From the NCBI RefSeq assembly GCF_019880555.1, contig NZ_JAINVU010000001.1, positions 1 through 64,000 on the forward strand: DNA of 64,000 nt, given 5' to 3'. The notes beneath the pieces were generated by a model. It made no database searches. It was not told the origin of the DNA and saw only the letters and a program-made list of their open reading frames with translations. This document shows, in pieces, positions 53,550 through 64,000 of this stretch. Source of the stretch: Hephaestia mangrovi (GTDB lineage Bacteria; Pseudomonadota; Alphaproteobacteria; Sphingomonadales; Sphingomonadaceae). Each line of letters starts with the position of its first letter. Position 1 is the first letter of the stretch. The position numbers were made by a program, and so were the translations under genes.

Positions 53550-56354
53550 ATGCGCTATACGTTGTTAGCTTCCGTCGCAGCCGCCGCCTTGGCCAGTCTT
53601 GCCACTCCCGCAGCGGCGCAGGCGCCGCATATCACCACGCCGGAGGAACAGCTGGGGCACCATATCGGCGAGGATTATTATCTCGCCAGCTATGCACAAC
53701 TCGTCGATTACTGGAAGAAGCTCGCGGCCGAATCCGATCGCCTGAAAATGGTCGATATCGGCGCAACCGCCGAGGGCCGGCGGCAATATATGATGATCGC
53801 CTCTTCACCCGAGAACATGCGTCATCTCGACGAGTATCGCGATATCGCCCGTCGCCTGGCCCAGGCCAAGGGGCTGACCGACAACGAAGCGCAGGCGCTG
53901 GCGGAAAAGGGCAAGGCCGTCGTGTGGATCGACGGCGGCCTGCACGCCAACGAGGTGGTTCCCGCGCAAGCACTGATGCAGGCCGTCTACAAGGCGGCGG
54001 CGGACAACGATCCGGAATGGCTGCGCATCCTGAATGACGACATCATTCTGTTCGTGCAGGACAATCCCGATGGCCAGGATCTCAACGTCGATTGGTATAT
54101 GCGCGTCGCCGATCCGAAGAAGCGCGAAGTCGGCATGCGCCCGGAAGGCTATTCGGCCAATTCGCAGACGCCGCGGCTGTGGCAGAAATACATAGGCCAC
54201 GACAACAATCGCGATTTCTACATGGGCAACCAGCCGGAAACCACGAACATTCTCAATGTCGCTTTCCGCGAATGGTTTCCACAGATCATCTACAACCACC
54301 ATCAGCCGGGGCCGACCGGCGCGGTGGTATTCATGCCGCCGTTCCGCGATCCATTTAATTACAATTATGATCCTCTGGTCATGACGGAAATGGCCGAGGT
54401 CGGCATGACCATGCACAGTCGGCTGGTCTCGGAACACAAGCCCGGCTCCACCATGCGCAGCGGGGCTACTTATTCGACCTGGTTCAACGGCAGTCTGCGG
54501 ACGGTTTCCTATTTCCACAATTCGATCGGCCTGCTCACCGAAATCATCGGCAACCCGACGCCGATCGAGTTGCCGCTGAAGCCGGACAACCAGCTTCCCC
54601 ACAACGATCTGCCCGATCCTGTCAAGCCGCAGACCTGGCACCTGAGCCAGTCGATCGCCTATTCACTGTCGATGGATCGCGCCGTGCTCGATTACGCCTC
54701 GCGCAACCGGCAGCGGTTGCTGTTCAACATCTATCGGATGGGCGCCGACGAGATCAAACAGGGCTCGGAGGATTCCTGGACGATCACGCCCAAGCGGATC
54801 ACCGCGCTCGAGGATGCCGCAAAGGCCGAAGGTGGCTATCAGAAAGTCGGCGGCGCGTCCTGGTTCCGCAAGGGCGAGACGGTCGACCCCACGCTTTACG
54901 ACAAGGTGCTGCACGATCCCGCGCACCGCGATCCGCGCGGCTATATCATTCCGGCAGACCAGCCCGACCTGCCGACCGCGGTGAAATTCCTCGACGCGCT
55001 GATCAAGAACGGGGTCGAGGTGGAACGTGCCGACAAGCCTTTCACCGTCGCCGGCAAGCAATATGGCGCGGGTTCCTTCGTGGTGATGGCCGATCAGGCT
55101 TACCGGCCGCACATCCTCGACATGTTCGAGCCGCAGAACCATCCCCAGGATTTTGCGTATCCAGGCGGCCCGCCAATCCCTCCCTACGATTCGACCGGCT
55201 ACACCCTTGCCCTCCAGATGGGCGTGAAATTCGAACGCATCCTCGATGGATTCGATGGCCCCTTCACCCCCGTCGACGGGCTGATCGCACCACCCCCGGG
55301 CCAAATGACGGGTACCGGCGGCGCGGGATGGCTGCTCAGCCACGAAACCAACAACGCCTTCATCGTCACCAATCGGCTGATGAAGGCCGGCCTGCCCGTT
55401 TCCTGGCTAAAGACACCGATGACCGAAGACGGACGGCAATTCCAGGCCGGCGCGATCTGGGTGCCGGCATCCGCCAAGGCCAGGGCGATCATCACCGATG
55501 CCGTTCGGTCGCTGGGTGTCGACGCCCACGCCGTCGCCGCCAAACCCTCGGTCGGCACGATACCGCTCAAGCCCGTTCGAATCGGGCTGGTCGACGTCTA
55601 TGGCGGCTCGATGCCCTCGGGCTGGACTCGCTGGTTGTTCGATCAGTTCGAATTTCCCTATAAACGGATCTATCCGCAGCGCCTCGACAAGGGGGATTTG
55701 AACAAGGATTTCGACGTCCTCGTCTTTCCGGGCAGCGTCTATCGCGAGAACAAGGCCGGGCCGTTCATCGTGCCCCAGCCCAAACCGGAAGACATTCCCG
55801 CCGAATATCGCTCGTGGCTCGGCAACGTCACCGTGCAAAAGACGCTCCCGCGCATCGAGCAGTTCATCAAGAGCGGCGGCTCGGTCATCACCGTAGGCGA
55901 TTCGAACAAGCTCGCCCTCCAGATGGGCCTGCCGATCGCCGATGCGTTGACCGCGCCGGGGCCGGATGGAAAGCCTGCCCCTTTGCCGACCACCAAATTT
56001 TATATTCCGGGGTCACTATTGGCGGCAAGGACGGATTCGTCGGAACCGCTGGCCTATGGCATGCCCGATAGCGTCGACATGTTCTACGACAACAACCCGA
56101 CGTTCAGGCTCGCCGGTGATGCAGCGAACATTAAACCCGTCTCCTGGTTCTCCGGCAAAGACGTGCTCCGTTCCGGCTGGGCCTGGGGTCAGGAGCATCT
56201 CGACGGCACCGACGCCGTGCTCGATATTTCGCTGGGGCAAGGCAAGCTGTTCATGATGGGCCCGGAAGTGAACCAGCGCGGCCAGAGCTGGGCCACGTTC
56301 AAGCTGCTATTCAACGGCTTGTATTATGGCCCGGCGGTAAGCGGGTCGCGATAG
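53550..56354 (+). CDS. Secreted M14 family zinc carboxypeptidase-like protein (paralogue B)
   Basis: 934 residues with signal 'LASVAAAALASLATPAAAQ'. Zinc motif at His132/Glu135 in 'GLHANEV', then 'VQDNPDGQD', 'NNRDFYMG', and 'NHHQPGPTG', aligned along its whole length with the M14 protein at 41482 (both share 'YIGHDNNRDFYM', 'YFHNSIG.LTEIIG.PTP', 'ADQ.DLPT', and 'DGFDGPF.PV.GL'). It is clearly a duplicate, with the same C-terminal 500-residue extension. A GAGGGGTGATCG ribosome site precedes the ATG. Divergent from the M20 gene. Confidence 0.87.
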   Translation: MRYTLLASVAAAALASLATPAAAQAPHITTPEEQLGHHIGEDYYLASYAQLVDYWKKLAAESDRLKMVDIGATAEGRRQYMMIASSPENMRHLDEYRDIARRLAQAKGLTDNEAQALAEKGKAVVWIDGGLHANEVVPAQALMQAVYKAAADNDPEWLRILNDDIILFVQDNPDGQDLNVDWYMRVADPKKREVGMRPEGYSANSQTPRLWQKYIGHDNNRDFYMGNQPETTNILNVAFREWFPQIIYNHHQPGPTGAVVFMPPFRDPFNYNYDPLVMTEMAEVGMTMHSRLVSEHKPGSTMRSGATYSTWFNGSLRTVSYFHNSIGLLTEIIGNPTPIELPLKPDNQLPHNDLPDPVKPQTWHLSQSIAYSLSMDRAVLDYASRNRQRLLFNIYRMGADEIKQGSEDSWTITPKRITALEDAAKAEGGYQKVGGASWFRKGETVDPTLYDKVLHDPAHRDPRGYIIPADQPDLPTAVKFLDALIKNGVEVERADKPFTVAGKQYGAGSFVVMADQAYRPHILDMFEPQNHPQDFAYPGGPPIPPYDSTGYTLALQMGVKFERILDGFDGPFTPVDGLIAPPPGQMTGTGGAGWLLSHETNNAFIVTNRLMKAGLPVSWLKTPMTEDGRQFQAGAIWVPASAKARAIITDAVRSLGVDAHAVAAKPSVGTIPLKPVRIGLVDVYGGSMPSGWTRWLFDQFEFPYKRIYPQRLDKGDLNKDFDVLVFPGSVYRENKAGPFIVPQPKPEDIPAEYRSWLGNVTVQKTLPRIEQFIKSGGSVITVGDSNKLALQMGLPIADALTAPGPDGKPAPLPTTKFYIPGSLLAARTDSSEPLAYGMPDSVDMFYDNNPTFRLAGDAANIKPVSWFSGKDVLRSGWAWGQEHLDGTDAVLDISLGQGKLFMMGPEVNQRGQSWATFKLLFNGLYYGPAVSGSR

Positions 56355-56435
56355 ACGAACCAGGCACCGATCGCCGGAGAAAAATGGAACCTCGGGCGAT
56401 CGCGTGATGCAAGCTTCCTTCACGGCCGCCAAAGA

Positions 56436-56843
56436 ACCACGCTTGTCTGGATAGCTGCTGTCCGGCTCGCCGTATCGCCCGAGTGGATGCACCTCGGCGG
56501 GGGCGGCTACCGTCGCGACCACCTCCGGCTGCTCGCGCAACGGGGCGAGGTCCAGGACAAGGAGGTCCGCCTCATGGGGGCCAAGAGCAATCTGCTCCGA
56601 ACCCTGGTCGCGATCTCAGCTCTGGCGTAAAATCGGATACCCCTAGGCGTGCCCAATTTTGTTCCGAAGTGGCCGGCCGAGAGAGATTTGAACTGCCATT
56701 CCATTTTGGGGGGGCGAGGACTGACCGTGTCCGCTCTCAGGATCAGTCCAGACTCGCATGAGTGGCCGAATAGGGGCGCGAAGCTGGATGCCGGTTTGCC
56801 GTCTGGTACGTCCGACATCTCGGTCGTTTTCTACGTAAATTGA
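56436..56843 (+). pseudogene. C-terminal remnant of a large serine recombinase
   Basis: In one frame: 'RRDHLRLLAQRGEV', 'DKEVRLMGAKSNLLRTLVA', an in-frame TAA at 56628, then 'GVPNFVPKWPAERDLN'. These are the closing segments of large serine recombinases of sphingomonads ('...VRIMGSKSxLLRALVA...GVPSFVPKWRARRDSN'). The rest of the gene is missing upstream, and the internal stop separates the two last segments. It is a decayed integrase scar bordering the N-ATPase operon. Confidence 0.6.
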
Positions 56844-57100
56844 CGGCGCTTGACCGTCTTTGTCGTCGAGCATCTCCGGTCGAAGTTTCTTGAGACTTGC
56901 ATCTCGCCCCTTCGGTGCGACCGCGCTCTATGCCACTGCGCGGCACCGAGCCGCTGAGGCGTCTCGGCCCTCTCGGGTTGCGATCGCTGATGCGAGGCGG
57001 GACATGCGGCCCGCATGATGTCGCCGGCGGCTAGCGCCGGCGGCGTATGCTTGCGGCGTCGATCTGGCGGTGTGGGCGTCACTCCCCTCTGGTCCCACCG

Positions 57101-57970
57101 CTAGCGCGTGCCAGCACGTCGCTGGGTCGATAGGCGGGCGCGCACGCCGGCGGTGAGTTCGACGACTTCCGCAGTGATGGTTTCCTGGCGAACCAGCCGT
57201 TCTTCGGCCCGCAGGGTAACGAGCCGGCCGTCGATGTTGGATTTCGCGGCGGCCATTGCCGCCATGCGGGCCTCGTTCTCCGCGGCGAACGCCTCGACCG
57301 CGGCTTCGCAGAGCTGCGCGAAGAGGTATTCCTCGACAAGCGCCTCGATCAATTGTCCGGGCGGGAGATTGGTCAGCGGCGATTGCGCCGACCCGGACGT
57401 GGCGATCAGGCTCGCGTCGAACGGCAGCAACGTCCGCCGGATGACGGTCGCCGCGCGGCCGGGCTGCCAGCGCGGGAAGATGAGCGCGACGACGCTGGCG
57501 CCGCTGCGGGCGAGATGCGCATAGAGTGCGTCGATGGTCGCCATCGCGGTCGCCGGAAGCGAGGCGGGGTGGCTGGGCAGCGCCGCGCTCCAGGCGGGCT
57601 GCATCCCTCTTTCCGCGAGCTTTGCCGTCGCGCGGCTGCCGATCAGGAACACGTCGCTCGTCGCGAACGCGCCTTCCGCTGCCGAAACGACCCTCTCCGT
57701 GAAGGCGCCTGCAAAGCCTTCCTCGGCGCCGAACACGATGATGACAGGGCGTTCATCGCGGTTCGTCGGGGCGGGCGGAGCGGCGCCGGCAGATCGCCGG
57801 GTATCGGCGATCGCCTGTGCGGCAGTCAGCGCATAGTCGCGGATCGCCGGGATCAGTGCCCGTGCATGCTGAGCCCGTGCGCCGGCCATGCCGCGCATTG
57901 CATTGACCACGGCGCCGAGTTGTTGCGCAGCGACGATGCGCTCGCGGACCTCGGCGAGGCGGTCGCTCAT
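57101..57970 (-). CDS. atpG: N-ATPase gamma subunit
   Basis: 289-residue central-stalk subunit. The N-terminal coiled helix '[30 protein letters not shown]' and the C-terminal helix '[21 protein letters not shown]' match F1 gamma, and the C-terminal '[12 protein letters not shown]' is conserved. It couples rotation to catalysis in the alpha/beta hexamer. Its start overlaps the atpA stop by ATGA. It is the last gene of the operon; the region after it has no strong terminator. Confidence 0.9.
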   Translation of the reverse strand: MSDRLAEVRERIVAAQQLGAVVNAMRGMAGARAQHARALIPAIRDYALTAAQAIADTRRSAGAAPPAPTNRDERPVIIVFGAEEGFAGAFTERVVSAAEGAFATSDVFLIGSRATAKLAERGMQPAWSAALPSHPASLPATAMATIDALYAHLARSGASVVALIFPRWQPGRAATVIRRTLLPFDASLIATSGSAQSPLTNLPPGQLIEALVEEYLFAQLCEAAVEAFAAENEARMAAMAAAKSNIDGRLVTLRAEERLVRQETITAEVVELTAGVRARLSTQRRAGTR

Positions 57971-59481
57971 GCGGCCTGCGTCCGATGCTCGATCAGCGCT
58001 GCCACCGCCGCCTTCAAAGCCGCTCGGTCCGCCTCGGTGACCTCGCCGCTCGCGGCTATGCGCTGAACGACGGAGGCGGCATTCGCGTCGAGCCAGGCCG
58101 GCAGCGCCGCGCGGACGGCAGCAATCGCGTCGGCGTCGATAGCGTCGAACAGGCCTGCGCTCAGCGCGAGGGCGAGCGCGACTTGATCAACGACGCGCAA
58201 CGGGCGGTATTGCGGCTGGATCAACAGCGCGCGCAGCCGCCGGCCGCGCTCGATGCGCGCTTTCACGCCGGGCTCGGGCTGCTCACCGAAGCGCGTGAAT
58301 ATCTCCAGCTCGAGGAATTGCGCATAATCGAGCCGCAGGGTGCCGGTCGTCTCGCGCAGCGCGGGCACCTGCGTCTTGCCGCCGACCCGGCTGACGCTGG
58401 TCCCGACATCGACCGCCGGTTTCTGCCCGTCGGCGAACAGCCTGGCGTCGAGCACGATCTGGCCGTCGGTGATCGAGATCAGGTTGGTCGGGATATAGGC
58501 GCTGACATTGCCGGCATCGGTTTCCGCCACCGGCAGCGCGGTGAGCGAGCCGCCGCCACGGGCGGGCGCCAGTCTGGCGGCACGCTCGAGCAGGCGCGAG
58601 TGGAGATAGAAGACGTCGCCTGGATAGGCCTCGCGCCCCGGCGACTGGCCGGTGAGCAGCGCGATCTCGCGATGCGTCGCGGCGTGCTTGGTCAGGTCGT
58701 CGAGAACCACGAGCGCGTGGCCGCCGGTGTCGCGAAAATATTCGGCGATGGTGACCGCCGCGAAGGGGGCGACCCATTGCAGGCCGGCGGGCGAGGCCGG
58801 GCTGGCGACGACGAAAATTGCCCGTTCCGGTGCGCCGTGGCGGCGGACCTGTTCGATCACCCGCGCGACGCTCGAGGTTTTCTGGCCGATCGCGACATAG
58901 ACGCAGACGATGTCGCTGGTGCGTTGATTGATGATCGTGTCGATTGCCAGCGCGGTCTTGCCGGTAGCGCGATCGCCGAGAATCAGTTCGCGCTGACCGC
59001 GGCCCAATGCGAACATCGCATCGACGACCAGCAGGCCGGTCTGCACCGGCTGCGTGACGAGGTCGCGCTCGATGATCGCCGGCGCTGGCCGCTCGATCGG
59101 ATCGAACCGCTCGGCGGTGATGGCGGGGCCGTCGTCGAGCGGCCGTCCGAGTGGATCGACCACCCGCCCGAGCAGTCCCGGCCCGACCGGCACACGGACG
59201 ACTTCGCCGGTGCCGCTGACGCGATCGCCCGCCTCCACGCCCTCGGCATCGTCCAGCAGCACGCAGCCAATGCGATCGCGGTCGAGCGCATGGACGAAGC
59301 CAGATTGGCCGCGGGCGAACCGCAGCAATTCGCCGAGCCGCGCGCCGGCAAGCCCCGAGATCATCGCCACCCCGTCGCCGATCGTCTCGACCCGGCCGGT
59401 CTCGTGCAGCGCGGCGCCGATCGTGGCGTCGGCCACGTGGCGCTCGGCGCGGGCGAGCCAGGCGTCAGCGGCGCTCGGCAT
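57967..59481 (-). CDS. atpA: N-ATPase alpha subunit
   Basis: 504-residue F1 subunit. Walker A '[15 protein letters not shown]', '[17 protein letters not shown]', '[11 protein letters not shown]', and '[20 protein letters not shown]' are canonical for alpha (non-catalytic nucleotide site), as is the C-terminal helical domain. Members of the N-ATPase group have this divergent alpha. It overlaps atpF by 17 bases and atpG by four. Confidence 0.95.
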   Translation of the reverse strand: MPSAADAWLARAERHVADATIGAALHETGRVETIGDGVAMISGLAGARLGELLRFARGQSGFVHALDRDRIGCVLLDDAEGVEAGDRVSGTGEVVRVPVGPGLLGRVVDPLGRPLDDGPAITAERFDPIERPAPAIIERDLVTQPVQTGLLVVDAMFALGRGQRELILGDRATGKTALAIDTIINQRTSDIVCVYVAIGQKTSSVARVIEQVRRHGAPERAIFVVASPASPAGLQWVAPFAAVTIAEYFRDTGGHALVVLDDLTKHAATHREIALLTGQSPGREAYPGDVFYLHSRLLERAARLAPARGGGSLTALPVAETDAGNVSAYIPTNLISITDGQIVLDARLFADGQKPAVDVGTSVSRVGGKTQVPALRETTGTLRLDYAQFLELEIFTRFGEQPEPGVKARIERGRRLRALLIQPQYRPLRVVDQVALALALSAGLFDAIDADAIAAVRAALPAWLDANAASVVQRIAASGEVTEADRAALKAAVAALIEHRTQAA

Positions 59482-60211
59482 GATCGCCTTCCTTCAGGGC
59501 GGCGAGGAGCCGGTCGAGATCGGCGCGCCAGCTGTTGTGGACCAGCGCATGCGGGCCCCAGAGCTCGAAGCCGGCGATCAGCGCGGGATCAACGGCAAAG
59601 TGCGGTTTCGGCATCCCCGGCAGATTGGCCTCGAGTCCCTTCGTGTAGCGCGCGCGGGCCTGGGCATCGAGCACGGCGGGGGTGACGACGGTGAGCGGTT
59701 CGCGGGAGAGCGTCTTGCGCTCGTCTTCCGGCAGCGCGCGGATGAGGTCGATCAGCGCTGCGAACAACGCGTCGGTGGTCACCGCCGGCGGCAACCGCTC
59801 GAGCAGCTTGGCGGTCATGCGGCCGGCCAGATCGCCGGCTTTCGCCTGCAGGGTGGCTTCCAGCCGCGCCTGATCGGCTGCCGCGGTCTTGCGCGCGTCT
59901 GCGATCAGCGCGTCGCCATCGGCCTTGGCCTTGGCGAGCATGGTGGCGCGCTCGGCGTCTAGTTCGCTATGCAGCGCCGTGCGGCGCTTGTCGGCCTCCG
60001 CTGCGAAGGCGTGATCCTGCGCCTCGAGCTTCGCTTGCGTCTCGGTGGCGGCTTGCTTGGCCGCAGCGGCATCGGCGAGCAGCTTCGTCGCCGCGGCCTG
60101 GCGGTCGGCGATCGCGCGCATCACCGGGCGGTAAAGAAAGCGCGTCAGCAGCCAGATCAGGATCAGGACGTTGATCGCCTGCAGCGCCAGCGTCCACCAG
60201 TCGATACGCAT
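59465..60211 (-). CDS. atpF: N-ATPase b subunit with delta-like C-terminal domain
   Basis: 248 residues, long for b (about 160). An N-terminal membrane anchor '[26 protein letters not shown]' and a long polar coiled-coil ('[16 protein letters not shown]', '[17 protein letters not shown]') are followed by a C-terminal region '[14 protein letters not shown]...[10 protein letters not shown]' that resembles the end of the F-ATPase delta subunit. N-ATPase operons lack atpH, and this fused subunit is thought to replace it. One base separates it from atpE. Confidence 0.92.
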   Translation of the reverse strand: MRIDWWTLALQAINVLILIWLLTRFLYRPVMRAIADRQAAATKLLADAAAAKQAATETQAKLEAQDHAFAAEADKRRTALHSELDAERATMLAKAKADGDALIADARKTAAADQARLEATLQAKAGDLAGRMTAKLLERLPPAVTTDALFAALIDLIRALPEDERKTLSREPLTVVTPAVLDAQARARYTKGLEANLPGMPKPHFAVDPALIAGFELWGPHALVHNSWRADLDRLLAALKEGDHAERR

Positions 60212-60212
60212 G

Positions 60213-60455
60213 TCAGGAATAGGGGTTGGCGAACAGCAGCAGCAAGGCGACGACCAGGCAGTAGATCGCCATCGTCTCGATCATCGCCAGGCCGACGAAC
60301 AGGGTCCGCGAGACGGTATTGGCGGCCTCCGGTTGGCGGGCGATCGCGTCCATTGCGGCGGAGACCGCGCGGCCTTCGCCCAGCGCGGGGCCGATCGATC
60401 CGATGGCGACGGCGGCGGCCGCGCCGATGATGCTGACGAGGTGGATCCAGTTCAT
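60213..60455 (-). CDS. atpE: N-ATPase c subunit (rotor ring)
   Basis: 80-residue two-helix rotor subunit. Helix 1 carries 'GSIGPALGEGRA' with Glu27, and helix 2 carries the ion-binding Glu60 in 'LAMIETMAIYC', followed by Thr61 and Tyr65. N-ATPase c subunits typically have a second carboxylate in helix 1 (GEG) where sodium-binding rings have Gln. Thr61 sits where the Na+-binding Ser of the Ilyobacter ring is found. Whether the ring moves Na+ or H+ is unresolved. ATGA overlap with atpB. Confidence 0.95.
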   Translation of the reverse strand: MNWIHLVSIIGAAAAVAIGSIGPALGEGRAVSAAMDAIARQPEAANTVSRTLFVGLAMIETMAIYCLVVALLLLFANPYS

Positions 60456-61144
60456 GTCGATGCTTCCCTTGGTGACGAATTGGCTTCGCTGACGGCGCTG
60501 CCGATGAATACCATCGCTAGCGCGGCGAAGATGTAGGCCTGGACGGCGCCGGTCAGCATTTCGAGCGCCATCAGCGGGATCGGGACGAGCAGCCCGGCGA
60601 GGCTCAGCACCACGCCGATCATGAATGCCCCGCTCATTACGTTGCCGAACAGGCGGACCATCAGCGAGAAACTGCGCGTGAACAATTCCACGACGTTGAT
60701 CGGCGCCATGAAGATCGTCGGCTGCGTGAAGCTCTTCAGATAGCCGCGCGCGCCGCGCGCTCTGATGCCGAACCAGATCATCGCGACGAACACGATCAGC
60801 GCCAGCGCGGCGTCGGTCTCGATCGTGGCGGTGGGCGGCTCGACGCCGGGGATCAGCGACGACCAGTTCGCCACCAGCAGGAAGAGAAACAAGGTGCCGA
60901 TCAGCGGCAGATAACGATCGGGGTCGCCCCTCATTGTCTCGCGGACCTGTCCGGCGATGGTATCGACGACCAGTTCCATCAGCGCCTGCGGCTTGCCGGG
61001 TTCTCGCGTCAGCCGTCGCGTCACCGCCCAGCAGCCCAGCACCAGCGCGGCCATGATCGCCCAGGTCGTCACCACCGGCTGGGTGACCGGCACCGGGCCG
61101 AGGGTGAACAGTACATGCTGTTCGAGTGGCGACGCGATCTTCAC
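60452..61144 (-). CDS. atpB: N-ATPase a subunit
   Basis: 230-residue membrane stator subunit with five to six hydrophobic segments. The key 'ELFTRSFSLMVRLFGNVMSG' holds the essential Arg (in 'VRLFGNV') that faces the rotor carboxylate, and 'LMALEMLTGAVQAYIFAALAMVFI' is the conserved last helix pair. Start overlaps the atpR stop, and the stop overlaps atpE. Length is at the short end for a subunit, as in N-ATPases. Confidence 0.93.
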   Translation of the reverse strand: MKIASPLEQHVLFTLGPVPVTQPVVTTWAIMAALVLGCWAVTRRLTREPGKPQALMELVVDTIAGQVRETMRGDPDRYLPLIGTLFLFLLVANWSSLIPGVEPPTATIETDAALALIVFVAMIWFGIRARGARGYLKSFTQPTIFMAPINVVELFTRSFSLMVRLFGNVMSGAFMIGVVLSLAGLLVPIPLMALEMLTGAVQAYIFAALAMVFIGSAVSEANSSPREAST

Positions 61145-61407
61145 CGCCCTTCCCCGGCGCGCCGCATCATCGCCTGGCGTGCGGCGAGAAATCCGGCGAA
61201 GGCGGCCAGCAGCGCCGGCCAGCCGTTGAGCGCCGCGAGCGCCAATACCCCGCCGGTCAACGTCACGCGCCCGAGCAACAGAGCGATCGACGCCAAGGGC
61301 GGTCCTCCGCGCACCAGCACATCGACGCTGCGCCCGAGCGCCGCGAAGTGGCCGGCGCCGGCACCGCCGCCCAGCAGCGCGAACAGCAGGAGCCGGACCA
61401 GCGTCAT
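61141..61407 (-). CDS. atpR: N-ATPase AtpR membrane subunit
   Basis: 88-residue protein with three hydrophobic segments ('LLLFALLGGGAGAGHFAAL', 'ASIALLLGRVTLTGGVLALAAL', 'WPALLAAFAGFLAARQAMMR'). AtpR is specific to N-ATPase operons and sits between atpQ and atpB as here; its role is thought to be in assembly or rotor regulation. ATG at 61407 overlaps the atpQ stop (ATGA). Too small for motif-based identification beyond position and topology. Confidence 0.85.
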   Translation of the reverse strand: MTLVRLLLFALLGGGAGAGHFAALGRSVDVLVRGGPPLASIALLLGRVTLTGGVLALAALNGWPALLAAFAGFLAARQAMMRRAGEGR

Positions 61408-61681
61408 TGCCGCTTGATCCATGCCCAGCCCGACCAGCAGCCGAGTGCGACGCCGAGAATGAGCAACGGCGCGGTCCAGAAGATGACGGTGCCGAAACGG
61501 TGATCGAGCCAGCGGCCGATGGCGAGGCCGATCAGCGCGGGGATGACGATCTGCCAGCCGAGCACGCCGATCCGCCCCAGCCCCGACGCCAGCGAGGGAA
61601 CGCCGTCCGCCTCGCGCTGTCGGCGCGCGCGCAGCCGCACCGCGTCGAGCAGGCGGTCGAGGGCGGGGCGGGAGGGTTTGG

Positions 61682-61685
<4 letters not shown>
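61404..61685 (-). CDS. atpQ: N-ATPase AtpQ membrane subunit (AtpI/AtpZ-like)
   Basis: 93 residues with two hydrophobic segments in the C-terminal two thirds ('LGWQIVIPALIGLAIGRWLDH' and 'VIFWTAPLLILGVALGCWSGWAW'), a topology and 'GxxIGRWLD' motif of AtpI/AtpZ-like proteins. In N-ATPase operons it is the first membrane gene after atpC. ATG at 61685 overlaps the epsilon stop (ATGA). Confidence 0.85.
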
Positions 61686-63525
<1,840 letters not shown>

Positions 63526-63790
63526 CTATAGCGCGTCTGCTGCAATTCGTCGTCTCGTCTCATGGCGATCTCGGTGAACATTCGGTTCGTCTATGGCGGC
63601 GTCCCGGGTGGGACTCGATTAGGGGAATCCCTGAGGCGTGGGCGACGATCCCGCCGCCAGCGCTTGCACTTTTTCGGCAAACACGTGGCCGCGGCGCCGA
63701 CTGGGAGATCGCGACTACGTAGCAATACTCATGTCGGTGACTGGCCGGACGGGCGATCAGGGGGCCATTCCAAATCGCTGGAGCAAGCCT

Positions 63791-64000
63791 GTGATCGAAG
63801 CACCATCCCGGCCGGCCGAGGCATCGGGCCAGACCACCCCGCCGCACCATCTGGTCGTTCTCGCCAATCCCGAGCCGGCAAGTTTCGATCACGGGCTCGC
63901 CGATGCCTATGCGACGACGGTCGAAACCTGCGGTCAACGCGCGACGCTCCGCGACCTCAATGCGATCGGGTTCGATCCGGTTCTAAAGGCCGGCGAACGC
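63791..64000 (+). CDS. NAD(P)H-dependent oxidoreductase, flavodoxin-fold (NQO1 type), partial
   Basis: The reading frame gives 'HHLVVLANPEPASFDHGLADAYATT', the start of a flavodoxin-fold NAD(P)H dehydrogenase (quinone) of the NQO1/KefF type, with the 'NPEPASF' loop that binds the FMN/FAD phosphate, and 'LNAIGFDPVL'. It runs off the window. I chose GTG 63791 (GGAG 6-9 bases upstream); an in-frame ATG at 63731 is possible. It is divergent from the N-ATPase operon. Confidence 0.7.
   Translation, partial: MIEAPSRPAEASGQTTPPHHLVVLANPEPASFDHGLADAYATTVETCGQRATLRDLNAIGFDPVLKAGER

Noticed and set aside
41482..56354. Lasso peptide cluster
   Set aside because: FecI/FecR plus TBDT and peptidases recall lasso clusters, but no precursor, lasso cyclase (C) or leader-peptidase (B) genes are present.

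Overview
The window is a high-GC alphaproteobacterial chromosome segment, most like the Sphingomonadaceae. The evidence is five TonB-dependent receptors (TBDTs) with the N-terminal 'IVVTA/IVVIA/IIVTG' TonB-box context of sphingomonads, many secreted peptidases and esterases with Tat or Sec signals, a FecI/FecR pair, PepSY and AtpR proteins, and small sphingomonad-type intergenic modules. This assignment is inference from protein style; no rRNA or tRNA is present to confirm it. No CRISPR array was seen. LAYOUT. 1-118 is the 5' end of an IS110-family element running off the left edge, followed by about 0.9 kb without a convincing gene. 1027-6880 is an iron or siderophore module: a PepSY membrane protein translationally coupled to a Tat-exported S9 oligopeptidase, divergent from a FhuA/FhuE-type receptor. 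6887-13017 holds housekeeping-style accessory genes: PaiB-like FMN protein, HSL-type esterase, AraC regulator, APC permease, aryl-esterase/haloperoxidase-like hydrolase and an SDR. 13566-35226 is the main accessory block, apparently an inducible catabolic cluster that I cannot match to a named pathway. It has two TBDTs, an MFS transporter, three mutually paralogous TetR regulators, four hydrolases (GH1 glycosidase, M28-like protein, DUF3089 alpha/beta hydrolase, type-B carboxylesterase), a hydroxyacyl-CoA-type SDR, an acyl-CoA ligase, an aldehyde dehydrogenase and two zinc alcohol dehydrogenases. Taken together these could import a glycosylated or esterified substrate, split it, and oxidise the released alcohol to aldehyde, acid and acyl-CoA for beta-oxidation. 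Inside the block, 30.4-31.6 kb is a graveyard of gene remnants (SDR, an unknown secreted protein, pntB C-terminus). The best regulatory signal in the window is a pair of AT-rich palindromic boxes spaced exactly 22 bp, found at 13.57 kb and, more weakly, at 19.47 kb. 35459-39515 holds a sterol-desaturase-family hydroxylase coupled to an EF-hand protein, a secreted Asn/Gly/Ser/Thr-rich protein, and an OmpR-type two-component system. 39982-56354 is a peptide-scavenging region: TPR/2OG oxygenase, two paralogous M14 carboxypeptidases, an M20 amidohydrolase, two TBDTs (one with an STN signalling domain) and an ECF sigma/FecR pair. 56.4-56.8 kb holds the decayed C-terminus of a large serine recombinase. 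Next to it, 57101-63501 is a complete nine-gene N-ATPase operon in the order atpDCQRBEFAG (minus strand), nearly every gene overlapping the next; atpF carries a delta-like C-terminal domain and there is no atpH. The window ends inside an NQO1-type flavodoxin-fold oxidoreductase. Most gene boundaries are well supported by ribosome-binding sites or start/stop overlaps. Substrates of the receptors and of the catabolic cluster are not determinable from sequence alone.
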